The translations under genes were made by a program, and so were the position numbers. From Halalkalicoccus jeotgali B3 (lineage in GTDB: Archaea > Halobacteriota > Halobacteria > Halobacteriales > Halalkalicoccaceae): a stretch of 64,000 nucleotides of DNA. The stretch is from the NCBI RefSeq assembly GCF_000196895.1, contig NC_014297.1, positions 744,001 through 808,000 of the forward strand, read 5' to 3'. This document shows positions 33,942-42,877 of this stretch, piece after piece; position 1 is the stretch's first letter; each line of letters opens with the position of its first letter. Under the pieces are notes generated by a model that was not told the origin of the DNA, did no database searches, and saw nothing but the letters and a program-made list of their open reading frames with translations.

Positions 33942-34322
33942 TTATGGCTGAGTGACTGCGAGTTCGTTCCGGCCCCTTAAACCAATTACTGGAACGCTGG
34001 CGTCGAGCAGTCGCTCGCGCAGCGGGCCGTCGTTCGTGACGACGTACTCGCACTCGCCCGCCCGGGCCAGCGCGACGATGGCGTCGTCAGCGTGTGCGTG
34101 CTCGGTTTCGACCGTTCGACACCGCTCGGCGAGATCCGATCCGACCGTGGCCGCGACCGCCTCCCGACTCGCCCCGCCGGCGAGGTTCCGAAGCTCCCGG
34201 CACACCGAATCGGGGACGACGTACTCCGGGTCGGCCACCACCTGCTCGGTGGCCTCGAACACCCGCAGATCGCATTCGACTGGCATCATCAACGCGTTGG
34301 TATCCATGCAGACGACGGTCAT
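33942..34322 (-). CDS. PIN-domain ribonuclease (Fcf1/Utp24-like, archaeal operon type)
   Basis: 126 residues. Acidic catalytic set is MDTNALMMP (Asp 7), CRELRNL (Glu), HADDAIVALA and VTNDGPLR. It lies between aIF2-gamma and rpoE', a placement conserved in euryarchaea for a PIN protein thought to process rRNA rather than act as a toxin. There is no antitoxin partner. Confidence 0.88.
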   Translation of the reverse strand: MTVVCMDTNALMMPVECDLRVFEATEQVVADPEYVVPDSVCRELRNLAGGASREAVAATVGSDLAERCRTVETEHAHADDAIVALARAGECEYVVTNDGPLRERLLDASVPVIGLRGRNELAVTQP

Positions 34323-35570
34323 CTACTCCGTCAGGGTGCCGATCCCGATGAGCCGCCAGCGCGTCCCGACCCGACGGTTGATGGCGATCGTCGCGTCGAC
34401 GGGCGCACAGACGGGTCGCTTGAGCTTGACCTCACACTCCCCGTCGCGCGCGCTCGTGACCGCGCCGACCGTGGTGGCGGTACCGATGGTCATCATCAGC
34501 GGCTCGCCGGTGGAGATCGGGTCGATCGAGTCGCCCGCCTCGGCCCCGACGACCCGTTCGAGAAGGTCGATGTCCATCGTAAAGGACTCCCAGGTCGGCG
34601 GCAACGTTCCGGGGATCCCGGCGATCTGGCCCGCGAGCGCGTCGCCCTTCGTCAGGCTGGGATCCAGCCCGGTTCCGATACCGAGCAGGCCCCCCGGTAC
34701 CGCCCGGTCGACGGCCTCGCCGCCGGCCTGTATCGAGCGCACGTCCGTCCGGATCGGCTCCCAGGAGGACTGGCCCCCCTCCTCGACCTCCCGGCCCGGC
34801 CGGACCTCGAGGTCGTCGCCGACCTCCAGGTGACCCGAGACGAGACTGCCCCCGATCACGCCGCCGGTGAGTTCGTCCCAGGTCGTCCCGGGGCGGTTGA
34901 TGTCGAAACTGCGCGCGACGTGCATCCGGGGGTCGGCGTCGGGATCGCGTTCGGGCGTGGGGATCTCCTCCTCGATCGCGCCGATCAGGTAGTCGATGTT
35001 GACCTCCTGTTGGGCGCTAATCGGGACGATGGGTGCGTCCTCGGCCACAGTACCGGAGACGAACTCCTTGATCTGCTCGTAGTTCCGCTCGATCCGGTCG
35101 CGATCGACCAGGTCGACCTTGTTCTGGGCGATGACGACGTTCTCGATCCCGATGATATCGAGCGCCATCAGGTGCTCTTCGGTCTGGGGCTGGGGCACCT
35201 CCTCGGTGGCGCTGACGACGAGGACCGCTCCGTCCATGATCGAGGCCCCCGAGAGCATCGTTGCCATCAGGGTCTCGTGGCCCGGCGCGTCGACGAAGGA
35301 GACGGTGCGGACGACCTCGCTCTCCTCGCCGTCGGGGCAGGTCTCCTCGATCGTGTAACACTCGGGTTCGGGGAGGCCCGGACACCGCCGGAAAGTCGTA
35401 TCCGCGTAGCCGAGTCGGATGGAGATCCCGCGTTTCATCTCCTCGGAGTGCTGGTCGGTCCACGACCCGCTCAGCGCCTGTACCAGCGTCGTCTTGCCGT
35501 GGTCGACGTGGCCGACCAGTCCGATGTTCACCTCCGGTTGCCGTTGTTTCTCCGCCAATGAAGCCTCCAT
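34323..35570 (-). CDS. eif2g: Translation initiation factor aIF2 subunit gamma
   Basis: 415 residues. GTPase motifs [12 protein letters not shown] (residues 21 on), DAPGHETL and NKVDLVD are present, with the aIF2-gamma cysteine region ([16 protein letters not shown]) that replaces the switch-adjacent loop of EF-Tu. It delivers Met-tRNAi to the small subunit. It is the first gene of a tightly packed five-gene minus-strand operon. Confidence 0.96.
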   Translation of the reverse strand: MEASLAEKQRQPEVNIGLVGHVDHGKTTLVQALSGSWTDQHSEEMKRGISIRLGYADTTFRRCPGLPEPECYTIEETCPDGEESEVVRTVSFVDAPGHETLMATMLSGASIMDGAVLVVSATEEVPQPQTEEHLMALDIIGIENVVIAQNKVDLVDRDRIERNYEQIKEFVSGTVAEDAPIVPISAQQEVNIDYLIGAIEEEIPTPERDPDADPRMHVARSFDINRPGTTWDELTGGVIGGSLVSGHLEVGDDLEVRPGREVEEGGQSSWEPIRTDVRSIQAGGEAVDRAVPGGLLGIGTGLDPSLTKGDALAGQIAGIPGTLPPTWESFTMDIDLLERVVGAEAGDSIDPISTGEPLMMTIGTATTVGAVTSARDGECEVKLKRPVCAPVDATIAINRRVGTRWRLIGIGTLTE

Positions 35571-35661
35571 AGTAATTTGGTGAGTGTTCGCCCCGAACGA
35601 CTGATAAACCTACTGTTCTCTCCCCTCTCGCCGTGCGAACCGTCACCGCATTTCGTCCCGA

Positions 35662-36216
35662 TTAGCCCCCGGTTTCGTTCGTCCCGTTCGATCCGTCCGT
35701 CCCGCTCTCGTTGCCAGTCGACGACCCGGTATCGCCCCCCTCGCTCGGAGCGGTCTCGAAGGTAAACGTCAGGCTCTCGTCGTCGTCGGCCGCGAGGCTG
35801 ACCTCCCGTCGGTCCTCCCGATCGCCGACGGCCGCGGTGACGGCGTACTCGCCGGGCTCGACCCCTCGCCGGATGACGCGCCCGTCGGCGTCGGTGGTGA
35901 ACGATTCGTCCTCGATCGCGCCGCCCGAAACGGTCACTGTCGCCCCCTCGATCGCGAGTCCGGTCCCGTCGACCACCCGTACGAAGAGGTTCGTCCCCTC
36001 GACGTCGAGGCCGCCGTCCTCGGGCGCGCCGTGTCCCGCGCCGCTCTCGTTGTCCCCCTCGGGGTCCTCGGCGCTTTCGTCGTCCGCGCCGCCCTCCTCA
36101 CCGCCCTCGTCTCCGCCACCGGTGGATCCGTTCTCGTCCGCACAGCCGGCAAGCGTCGCAGCGACCGCGAGGCCGGCGAGAAAACGCCGTCGGCTGGGGT
36201 GGCGCTCGGGGTTCAT
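35662..36216 (-). CDS. Tat-exported lipoprotein with carboxypeptidase-regulatory-like domain
   Basis: 184 residues from ATG at 36216. Tat signal RRRFLAGLAVAATLAGC with lipobox Cys (about residue 25), then a Gly/Glu/Asp spacer, then a beta-sandwich (LFVRVVDGTGLAIEGATVTV to YAVTAAVGDRE) like the CarboxypepD_reg fold, and a Gly/Ser/Thr-rich tail. It should sit outside the membrane anchored by lipid. The role is unknown, perhaps ligand or surface binding. Confidence 0.72.
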   Translation of the reverse strand: MNPERHPSRRRFLAGLAVAATLAGCADENGSTGGGDEGGEEGGADDESAEDPEGDNESGAGHGAPEDGGLDVEGTNLFVRVVDGTGLAIEGATVTVSGGAIEDESFTTDADGRVIRRGVEPGEYAVTAAVGDREDRREVSLAADDDESLTFTFETAPSEGGDTGSSTGNESGTDGSNGTNETGG

Positions 36217-36317
36217 CTCTCGATTACCCGTATCGGCGGGATGATAAAAACACCCCCGTTCGCTGTCGCCGACCGACAGGCGGATGTTCTCGGCGGGCCG
36301 ACCTCCGGCGAGATCGA

Positions 36318-36851
36318 ATGCGAACGGGACTCCTCGCGGTCGCCTGTCTGCTGGTGTTCGTCTCGGCAGCCATCCACCTCGCAATGGGCGTCGTCGGCCT
36401 TCTCGAAGCGATTTCGGGGGGCGGAAGTGTGCTCCTGCCGGCGCTGTATCTGCTCGGCGGGTTGGCCGCGCTCGCCCTGCTTGGTGTCGTCGTGACCGGT
36501 CGGTTTTCCGCGCCGATCACCTACGCGGCCGGCGTGGGGCTGATGGGACTTCTGGTGTTCGCGTACGCCGACGTCCACGCCCTCGGCCTCGCCGAATCGA
36601 CCCTCGGGATCGAGACGGGCCACGACCACGGAGCGACATCGGCCCACGACGGTGCCCACAGTCACGACCACGGGGCAGGCGAGCACGGTCACAGTCATGA
36701 CCACGACCACGGCGAGCACGCCGACACGGGCGCGCTGGCGACGCTCGCGAGTCACCTCCGTGGGGACACCTATGCGTTGGTTTCGAAAGCCGCCGAAGTG
36801 GGCGCCGGCGTTCTGTTCGTCGCGTTGCTCGCGTTGGAGCGCGCTCGCTGA
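36318..36851 (+). CDS. Membrane protein with His/Asp-rich metal-binding loop
   Basis: 177 residues, four predicted TM helices (about 4-28, 38-60, 64-85 and 150-170). Between TM3 and TM4 lies a loop of about 40 residues dense in His and Asp (HDHGATSAHDGAHSHDHG and a further HSHDHDHGEH), typical of Zn, Ni, Co or Cu buffering. It is convergent with ccdA and close to SCO1/DsbA/TlpA genes, so copper handling is a reasonable guess. It is not a recognisable CDF, ZIP or NicO protein. Confidence 0.7.
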   Translation: MRTGLLAVACLLVFVSAAIHLAMGVVGLLEAISGGGSVLLPALYLLGGLAALALLGVVVTGRFSAPITYAAGVGLMGLLVFAYADVHALGLAESTLGIETGHDHGATSAHDGAHSHDHGAGEHGHSHDHDHGEHADTGALATLASHLRGDTYALVSKAAEVGAGVLFVALLALERAR

Positions 36852-36852
36852 T

Positions 36853-37530
36853 TCAGAGCACGTCGAGGACGACGACCGAGAGGTACAGCTGGCCGAGCCC
36901 GGCCAGGATCATGACCGCGCCCGCGAGCCGCCGCAACCGCCCGCCGTAGCCGACGAACCGCGAGGTCCCGAGTGCCACCCCCACGCCGGTGGCGACGGTC
37001 GTCGCGACCATCAGCAGGCTCACCCCGCCCGCGTACGCACCGACCACGAGCGCCGCCTCCGTCGGCGGGCGGGCGATGGCCCCCAGGAACACCCCCAGCA
37101 CGACCGGCACGACACAGCCGGCGGCCGCGAGCGCGTAGACCGCCCCGAAGAGCACGAAGCCGGCCACGTCGGTGCGCCGTGCGGGCAGGGCGACCCGCAG
37201 CGAGGGACCCCGATCGAGAACGACGAACAGGCCGACGACGACGAGCGCCGCCCCGATTACGGGTTCGAGTGCCACGAGTCGCTCGAAGCCGGCCTGTCCG
37301 ACCCCCACCGCGAGTGCCGCGAGCGCCGCGAATACCGCGAGGACGCCCGCGCCGGCGGCAAGCCCCCTGAGGAGTGCGCCGCCGACCGGTCGGCGATCCC
37401 CCGCCTCGGCCCGTGAGACGTAGTAGCCGACGTAGCCCGGCAACAGCGGGTATGCACACGGCGAAAAGAAGGTCGCTACGCCGGCCCCGAAGGCAAAGCC
37501 CATCGTCCCGAGGAGTTCGAGGTCGGCCAT
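36853..37530 (-). CDS. ccdA: CcdA-type thiol-disulfide electron carrier
   Basis: 225 residues, six TM helices. The redox cysteines are in FFSPCAYPLLPGY (about residue 25) and AAAGCVVPVVLGVF (TM4). It passes reducing equivalents across the membrane to extracytoplasmic thioredoxins such as the adjacent TlpA protein, for cytochrome or CuA maturation. It starts one base after the TlpA stop. Confidence 0.9.
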   Translation of the reverse strand: MADLELLGTMGFAFGAGVATFFSPCAYPLLPGYVGYYVSRAEAGDRRPVGGALLRGLAAGAGVLAVFAALAALAVGVGQAGFERLVALEPVIGAALVVVGLFVVLDRGPSLRVALPARRTDVAGFVLFGAVYALAAAGCVVPVVLGVFLGAIARPPTEAALVVGAYAGGVSLLMVATTVATGVGVALGTSRFVGYGGRLRRLAGAVMILAGLGQLYLSVVVLDVL

Positions 37531-38049
37531 CTACCGGGCGTCCTCGATCGCGCCGACCAGTCGATCGGCCTCGGCCAGTCCCGTGTGGGACCACGTGACG
37601 GTGTTCTCGGCGTCGAGCACCACGGCGGTCGGCAGACGAGTCACGTCGTGGCGCTCGGTGAGTTCGTGCTCGGCGTCGTGGGCGACGGTCCACGCCCCGC
37701 CGTTTTCGGCCCACCACTCGGCGACGTCCTCGGGCGGAAGGGTGGTGCCGACGGGTTCGTTCGTGATCGAGACGAACTGCACGTCCGTGTCCGCGACTCG
37801 CTCGTGGCTCGTCGCGAGCGCGGGCATCTGGGTCTCACAGGGCCCACACCACGTCCCGAAGAAATCGAGAAAGCTCACCCGCCCGCGCTCGGGCACCCGG
37901 ATCTCGCCGGCGTCGCTCCCGGGTGCCGCGATGGTTTCGAGGGTCAGGGGCGCGTAGCCGCCGCCGAGCGAGGTCGTCGACACCGCCCACGCACCCGCGC
38001 CGACGACCCCGGCGCTCGCCACGCCCGCAAGCAGGTCGCGCCGGCGCAT
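37531..38049 (-). CDS. TlpA/ResA-like exported thioredoxin
   Basis: 172 residues. Tat-like N-terminus MRRRDLLAGVASAGVVGAGA, then the thioredoxin fold with active site FFGTWCGPCETQMPAL (about residues 64-79) and cis-Pro RLPTAVVLD. It is a membrane-tethered or secreted reductase, the expected partner of CcdA. It overlaps the SCO1 gene by one base. Confidence 0.9.
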   Translation of the reverse strand: MRRRDLLAGVASAGVVGAGAWAVSTTSLGGGYAPLTLETIAAPGSDAGEIRVPERGRVSFLDFFGTWCGPCETQMPALATSHERVADTDVQFVSITNEPVGTTLPPEDVAEWWAENGGAWTVAHDAEHELTERHDVTRLPTAVVLDAENTVTWSHTGLAEADRLVGAIEDAR

Positions 38050-38744
38050 CAGTTCCCGGTGACCGTCCCGAGGTCCTCGACGACGCGGGAGGTGCCGGGC
38101 ACGCCGGTGTAAGCGCGTTCGACGTAGCCCTCGCGGTTGACGAGGTAGGTGATCGGGTAGTGGTCGAAGCCGTACTCACCCATGTCGTGGCCCGAGTGGT
38201 CGCCCTGCATCTCCGAGGGATCGATCCGCTCGTACTCGACGCCGTAGGTGTCGGTGACGACCTCGCGGGCGCGCTCTTCGCTTTCAGGGCGCAGGAAGTG
38301 CCACCCCCCGGCCTCGTAGTCGACGCCCTGTTCGTCGCCGAACTCCCGGAGGACGTCTGCGGTATCGCGCTCGGGGTCGAACGTGGTCGCGAGAAAGGCT
38401 ACATCGCCCGTATATTCCTTCTCGACGGCGTCGGCCTGCGCGTGGCGAAGCACCTGGGTCAGGGCGGGACAGACCCCGTCGGGACAGTGCGTGTAGATGA
38501 ACGTCATCACCACGACCCGGTCGTCCTCGAAGTCGGCGGTCGAGACCTCCTCCCCCGAGAGCGCGTCCGGAAGCGTCGATTCGGGGAACTCCTCGCCGTA
38601 AGCGGGATAGGGCAGGTCCTCGCTGTCGGCGCCCTGATCCTCGGGCTCGCCGAGGCTGGTTTCCTGTGCGCCCCGTCCCAGACAGCCGGCAGCGAGTGTC
38701 CCCACGGTCCCCGCAGCCGCGCCGAGGTACGTACGCCGGTCCAT
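38049..38744 (-). CDS. SCO1/SenC-family copper chaperone lipoprotein
   Basis: 231 residues. Tat lipoprotein signal RRTYLGAAAGTVGTLAAGC. Copper motif THCPDGVCPAL (Cys pair about residues 90-95) and the distal His in YGFDHYPITYLV. It delivers Cu to the CuA site of terminal oxidases or reduces its thiols. It is in an operon-like run with dsbA-like, tlpA and ccdA. Confidence 0.9.
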   Translation of the reverse strand: MDRRTYLGAAAGTVGTLAAGCLGRGAQETSLGEPEDQGADSEDLPYPAYGEEFPESTLPDALSGEEVSTADFEDDRVVVMTFIYTHCPDGVCPALTQVLRHAQADAVEKEYTGDVAFLATTFDPERDTADVLREFGDEQGVDYEAGGWHFLRPESEERAREVVTDTYGVEYERIDPSEMQGDHSGHDMGEYGFDHYPITYLVNREGYVERAYTGVPGTSRVVEDLGTVTGN

Positions 38745-38795
38745 GTCCCCCGCTCGGGTGCGGGGACAATTAGCCTCGTTGGTTCGCCCGTCGAA

Positions 38796-39449
38796 TCAGC
38801 TCAGCGCCGATTCGATGGCCTCGCGCAGCTCCTCGACACTCGGAGCCTGTAGCTGTTGGTCGTTGACGAACACCGTGGGCGTGGCCTCGATACCTCGCTG
38901 TTGACCCTCGGATTTACTCTCCTTGAGCTGTTCGCAGAACGGACCGCTCTCGATCGCCTCCCGTACCGGCTGCTCGCTCGCACCCAGTTCGGCGGCGAGG
39001 CCGGCGACGTTATCGGCCGAGTACTCGCCCTGATACTGGTAGACCTCCTCGATGAAGGGGTAGTAGGCCTCCGCGCCCGCATCCTCGAAGACAGCGAGCG
39101 AGGCGTTCGCGACCGGCCAGGACCACTCCCCGTGAAACGGGAAGTCCCGATGTTCGTAGGCGATATCGCCGGGTTCGGCGTACTCGGCTTTGATCTCGGG
39201 GGCAGTATTCTCGGCGTACTGCTTGCAGCCCGGACACGCGAAGTCCTCGTAGGCGGTGACGACGACGTCGCTTTCGGGATCGCCCAGCGGCGGGACCTCG
39301 ACGCTGCGTTGCTCGCCCGAGCACTCGCGCTCGTCGCCACTGCCGTTTCCACCGGAACCACCGGAACCGCCGCCGAGACAGCCCGCGAGCCCGCCCGCCG
39401 AGAGCGTGCCGGCGCTCGCGAGCAGCGCCCGCCGGGAGAATCGCTTCAT
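38796..39449 (-). CDS. DsbA-like exported thioredoxin-fold lipoprotein
   Basis: 217 residues. Tat signal SRRALLASAGTLSAGGLAGC, Gly/Ser linker, then the DsbA-type active site FACPGCKQYAENTAPEI (about residues 70-87) and cis-Pro GIEATPTVFVNDQ. It is likely a disulfide oxidoreductase outside the membrane. It is 51 bp upstream of SCO1, probably co-transcribed. Confidence 0.88.
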   Translation of the reverse strand: MKRFSRRALLASAGTLSAGGLAGCLGGGSGGSGGNGSGDERECSGEQRSVEVPPLGDPESDVVVTAYEDFACPGCKQYAENTAPEIKAEYAEPGDIAYEHRDFPFHGEWSWPVANASLAVFEDAGAEAYYPFIEEVYQYQGEYSADNVAGLAAELGASEQPVREAIESGPFCEQLKESKSEGQQRGIEATPTVFVNDQQLQAPSVEELREAIESALS

Positions 39450-39524
39450 ACCCGACGGTTCGGCGCAGTCGGGTTAGGCCTGTCGCTCCGGCGGCCTTTT
39501 CTCGCTCGACTCCCTACCCAGCCC

Positions 39525-40481
39525 GTGCGCGAGTTCGGCTTCGAACTGTCGCTGTGTGCCCGCCTTGAACGGGAGGGTGGGATCGTCGCCCGCCAGCTCG
39601 GCGGCGCCGTCGCCGCCCCGGGGAGCCGGATCCTCGACGTCGTTCACGTCGAACCGGGCCCCGATCTCGACGAACGGGCGGCGATCACGCCCGAGCGCAT
39701 CCCGGGACCGGCGATCGAGGCCGACGTCGGGACCGGCAGGGCGCGCTACTGGAAGGACGCCTTCTCGATCCACCCCGACCGCGCTCGGGGAGTCGTCGAC
39801 AGAGCGGTCGAGGTGGGGTTTTTCGAGCGCGAACGACGCGGCGGGCGCGAGTACGTCCGCCAGACGGCCCGCTATCCCGACTGGTTCGGGCCGATCACGG
39901 CCATCGAGAACAAACCCGACCTCGGCTCGCCGGGCGATCTGGACCGCCAGCTCCGGTTCGACGTCTCCCTCGGTTTGGTCGATCGGGTCGTCCTCGCGAC
40001 CGAGAGCTACGTCACGCGCGCCCATCTGAACCGACTCCCCGAGGCCGTGGGCGTCTGGCGGGTCGTCGACGGCGAGCGCGAGGTCGTCCAGGAGCCCACC
40101 CCGCTCGATCCCGAGGGGTGGGGTGTCGAACTCCGCGAGCGAACGCCGCTGCGAACCGACGTCTCGATGGTCTCACCCGCCCGGAAGGCGAGAAAGCGCC
40201 GCCGGATCGCCGAACGCGCCTACGCGAAGGGATGGCGAAGCGAGCCGCCGGCCTGCACTCACGGCGGGATCGAGACGGTCGCGGGCGCGAGCGTCCCCTA
40301 CTGTACCCACTACGACCGGATCGTCGATCCCGGCGACTGTGGCCCCGGGTGTCCGGGCTACGACCCCGACCGAGCGCCCGAGATCGACCTCGCCGCCGAG
40401 CGCGAGCGCCGGACGCCGTGGGTGGCGGACCCGGCGGGACGAACGCGACGCCAGACCGGCCTCGATCGGTTCTCGACCTGA
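39525..40481 (+). CDS. DUF5787 protein: putative PD-(D/E)XK-type nuclease with four-Cys cluster
   Basis: 318 residues from GTG at 39525 (REFGFELSLCARLE). The central part shows a nuclease-like pattern: WFGPITAIENKPD (E-x-K) then LDRQLRFDVSLGLVDRVVL, as in restriction-endonuclease folds. The C-terminal part has four cysteines (ACTHGG, YCTHYD, DCGPGCPGY) that could bind zinc or an Fe-S cluster, as in Cas4/AddB nucleases. I recall this family as DUF5787. The N-terminal segment also holds a conserved FELSLCARLERE block. It is a single gene; the nuclease reading is inference. Confidence 0.7.
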   Translation: MREFGFELSLCARLEREGGIVARQLGGAVAAPGSRILDVVHVEPGPDLDERAAITPERIPGPAIEADVGTGRARYWKDAFSIHPDRARGVVDRAVEVGFFERERRGGREYVRQTARYPDWFGPITAIENKPDLGSPGDLDRQLRFDVSLGLVDRVVLATESYVTRAHLNRLPEAVGVWRVVDGEREVVQEPTPLDPEGWGVELRERTPLRTDVSMVSPARKARKRRRIAERAYAKGWRSEPPACTHGGIETVAGASVPYCTHYDRIVDPGDCGPGCPGYDPDRAPEIDLAAERERRTPWVADPAGRTRRQTGLDRFST

Positions 40482-40497
40482 CTCGCCCTCATACCCC

Positions 40498-40746
40498 CTA
40501 CCGCCGGACCCGTATCGGGCGCTCGGCCCGGATGAACGGGTCGCTCTCCCCGTCCTCGGCGAGCGCCAGCCCCCCGTCGTCGCTGATGACCCGCCAGTCG
40601 GGCAGTGCCGGGATCCCGTAGGTTTCCGGATCGGCGTAGCGGTACGCCACTGCCCATACCCGCGCGCGCATCGACGACCGGCCGTCCGTCCCGCGTCGAG
40701 ACCCCGATCCGACCGGCCGGCCCGTCGCCGTTTCCTTCTCGTCCAT
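40498..40746 (-). CDS. Small conserved protein downstream of siderophore-binding gene
   Basis: 82 residues from ATG at 40746, two bases after the preceding lipoprotein stop, so translation may be coupled. The conserved-looking core is ARVWAVAYRYADPETYG to WRVISDDGGLALAEDG. Cytosolic, no known motif; function unknown. Confidence 0.58.
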   Translation of the reverse strand: MDEKETATGRPVGSGSRRGTDGRSSMRARVWAVAYRYADPETYGIPALPDWRVISDDGGLALAEDGESDPFIRAERPIRVRR

Positions 40747-40748
40747 CG

Positions 40749-41924
40749 TCACACCTCTTCGGCGATGGCCCGCGCAACTCGCTCGCGGTCGAACAACCGC
40801 TCCTCGGCGGGGAGTTCGGGGTACGGCCCCTCCTCGTAGGCCGGCCACTCGCCGAAGGCCTCGGGGTAGAGCTGTTTGGCGGTCATCTCGAGCTGGAAGA
40901 GGTTCAGGATCGGGCCCTGATACCGCGCGCCCTGCGGATAGACACGCCCTTCTCTCACGGCGGCAATCTCTGTAGCGACGGGATTCGACTCGAGCGCCGC
41001 CCGGGTGTCGGGCAGGCTCGTCTCGGGTTCCATCCCGCCGAGAAACAGGATCACCTCGGGGTCGGCCTCCAACAACGTCTCGTAATCGACCGTCGCGCCC
41101 GAATCGACCGCCCCCTCGAAGGCGTCGCGCGGTCCCAGCGGCCGGGTGTGGGCCGTCAGGAACCCCGGGTTGCTAAGCGTATAGGCGTAGATCGTCTCCA
41201 TGTCCCCCGAGGAGATCATGGCCGCCGTCGGCCGCTGTTCTTCGGGGGGCAACCCCGAGTCGATCGTCGCGAGCAGTTCCTCGTACACCGCCGCGAGTTC
41301 CTCGAAACGAGCTGTCTCGCCGAACGCCGTCGCGACGAGTTCGAACTGCTCCCAGAGGCTGTAGTACTCGTAACCCTCGGCCCACGCCGTCGGCGGCTCT
41401 TGGTGGCGGTCGCTCAGGGAGTTGCCCAACCACGGGGCGACGTTCTCGGCGATCTCGTCGATGTCCTCGCGAGTCCAGCCCTCGATCTGTGTGACCCACG
41501 CCGGATCCGCCAGATGGACGTCGCTGTCGAGTTCGTACAGCGTCTCCTTATCGGGCTCCCACGAGGAGTACAGCCCCGACCAGTCCAGCGAGACGCCCGG
41601 CAGGCGCTCGACGAACTGGTTCCACAGTCCGTCGTAGTACTCGGGGGCGTGCAGCGCTGTGATCCCCTCCCCGCGCCCGAGCGCGAACGCCATGTCCGCG
41701 TGGTGGGTCAGTCGCGTAAAGACCGTCTCGGGCGGGGACTCGAAGCTGACCTCCCCGACCGGTGACATCGAGACGGTAGTGCCCGCCCCGTCCTGCTCGC
41801 CCGACCCGCCGCCGTCCGAGCCGCCACCGCCGGTACAGCCCGCGAGCAGACCGCCCGCAAGCACCGTTGTACCGTACTTCACGTACTCGCGTCGCGTCGG
41901 TTCGTCGCGTGATCGTTGGGACAT
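40749..41924 (-). CDS. Fe-siderophore ABC transporter binding lipoprotein (paralogue 1)
   Basis: 391 residues from ATG at 41924; the upstream open frame is discarded because the Tat signal TRREYVKYGTTVLAGGLLAGC begins here. After the lipid-anchored Cys comes a Gly/Ser linker and a periplasmic-binding-protein fold of the FecB/BtuF class (PVGEVSFESPPETVF, LLEADPEVILFLGG, VREGRVYPQGARYQGPI). It captures ferric siderophore or a related chelate outside the cell for the permease at 42877. It has its own TTAGG-N4-CCTAA dyad 3-20 bp upstream. Confidence 0.88.
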   Translation of the reverse strand: MSQRSRDEPTRREYVKYGTTVLAGGLLAGCTGGGGSDGGGSGEQDGAGTTVSMSPVGEVSFESPPETVFTRLTHHADMAFALGRGEGITALHAPEYYDGLWNQFVERLPGVSLDWSGLYSSWEPDKETLYELDSDVHLADPAWVTQIEGWTREDIDEIAENVAPWLGNSLSDRHQEPPTAWAEGYEYYSLWEQFELVATAFGETARFEELAAVYEELLATIDSGLPPEEQRPTAAMISSGDMETIYAYTLSNPGFLTAHTRPLGPRDAFEGAVDSGATVDYETLLEADPEVILFLGGMEPETSLPDTRAALESNPVATEIAAVREGRVYPQGARYQGPILNLFQLEMTAKQLYPEAFGEWPAYEEGPYPELPAEERLFDRERVARAIAEEV

Positions 41925-41926
41925 AG

Positions 41927-41944
41927 TTTTAGGCCCACCTAAAA
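41927..41944. promoter_or_regulatory. Iron-regulator-type dyad, paralogue 1
   Basis: TTTTAGG-CCCA-CCTAAAA, a perfect 7-bp dyad beginning 3 bp upstream of the start codon. It fits the TTAGG-N4-CCTAA form recognised by haloarchaeal DtxR/Idr-type regulators. Confidence 0.65.
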
Positions 41945-41998
41945 AACGATAACTCCTCCGGTTCGAGGCCGGTCGAAATAGAGGGGGTCGACCGGGTG

Positions 41999-42877
41999 CT
42001 ACTCGGCGTCGACGGAGCCGTGGTGGGCGCGGATGGGCGTTACCCGCGGGCCGCGGTCGGTACGTTCGACCTCCGCTTCGATCCCGAAGACCTCGGCAAG
42101 TAACTCCTCGGTGATGACCGTTCCGGGGGCACCACGCGCCTGGATCTCGCCGTCTTTGAGTGCGACCACGTAATCGGCGTAGCGGGCGGCCTGCTCGATA
42201 TCGTGGAGCACGAGTACGACGGTGATCTCGCGATCCTCCCGGAGGGTTCGGACGATCTCCATCACTTCGAGCTGGTGGTGGAGATCGAGGAAGGTCGTGG
42301 GCTCGTCCAACAGCAGGACGTCGGTGTCCTGGGCCAACACCATCGCGATCCAGACGAGCTGGCGCTGCCCGCCGCTCAGGCTGCTCACCTCCCGGTCGCG
42401 GAGGTGCCCGACGCCCGCAAGCGAGATCGCGTCTTGAACCGCACACTCGTCCTCGTCGTCGACGCTCTCGAAGAAGCCTCTGTGGGGGTAGCGGCCGTGA
42501 TAGACCAGCTCCTCGACGGTGATCGATTCCGGCGAGACGTTCTCTTGGGAGAGCAGTCCGAGCTTGCGCGCGAGTTCTTTGGTCCCGAGTGACTGGACGT
42601 CCTGGCCGTCGAGCACGACCGACCCCGCATCCGGCGAGAGCTGGTTTGCAAGCCCCTTGAGAAGCGTGCTCTTTCCCGAGCCGTTGGGCCCGACCAGCGC
42701 CGTCACCGCCCCCCGTTGGGCGACGATCGACTCGCCGTCGAGGACCGGCTCGCCGCCGGGATAGCTCACCACGAGGTCCTCACACGAGAGTTCGCTCGCC
42801 GAGGAGTTCGTGGCGTCGCGGCGGTTCGTGTTGCGATCCGTCTCGGTCGTGCCGTATTCGAGTGTGTGTTTCGACAT
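41999..42877 (-). CDS. Fe-siderophore ABC transporter ATPase
   Basis: 292 residues. Walker A GPNGSGKSTLLKGL (about residue 65), signature LSGGQRQLVWIAMVLAQ, Walker B DVLLLDEPTTFLD and the H-loop LHDIEQAARYADY. It closely resembles FecE/FepC. It overlaps the permease stop by one base. A variable 30-residue N-terminal extension precedes the ATPase fold. Confidence 0.92.
   Translation of the reverse strand: MSKHTLEYGTTETDRNTNRRDATNSSASELSCEDLVVSYPGGEPVLDGESIVAQRGAVTALVGPNGSGKSTLLKGLANQLSPDAGSVVLDGQDVQSLGTKELARKLGLLSQENVSPESITVEELVYHGRYPHRGFFESVDDEDECAVQDAISLAGVGHLRDREVSSLSGGQRQLVWIAMVLAQDTDVLLLDEPTTFLDLHHQLEVMEIVRTLREDREITVVLVLHDIEQAARYADYVVALKDGEIQARGAPGTVITEELLAEVFGIEAEVERTDRGPRVTPIRAHHGSVDAE

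Noticed and set aside
33942-34322. PIN toxin of a VapBC pair
   Set aside because: No antitoxin is adjacent, and the gene sits in the conserved aIF2-gamma/rpoE' context typical of a housekeeping PIN protein.
36652-37416. 254-residue + strand frame over ccdA and the His-rich gene end
   Set aside because: Antisense to ccdA, whose TM pattern and redox cysteines are clear.
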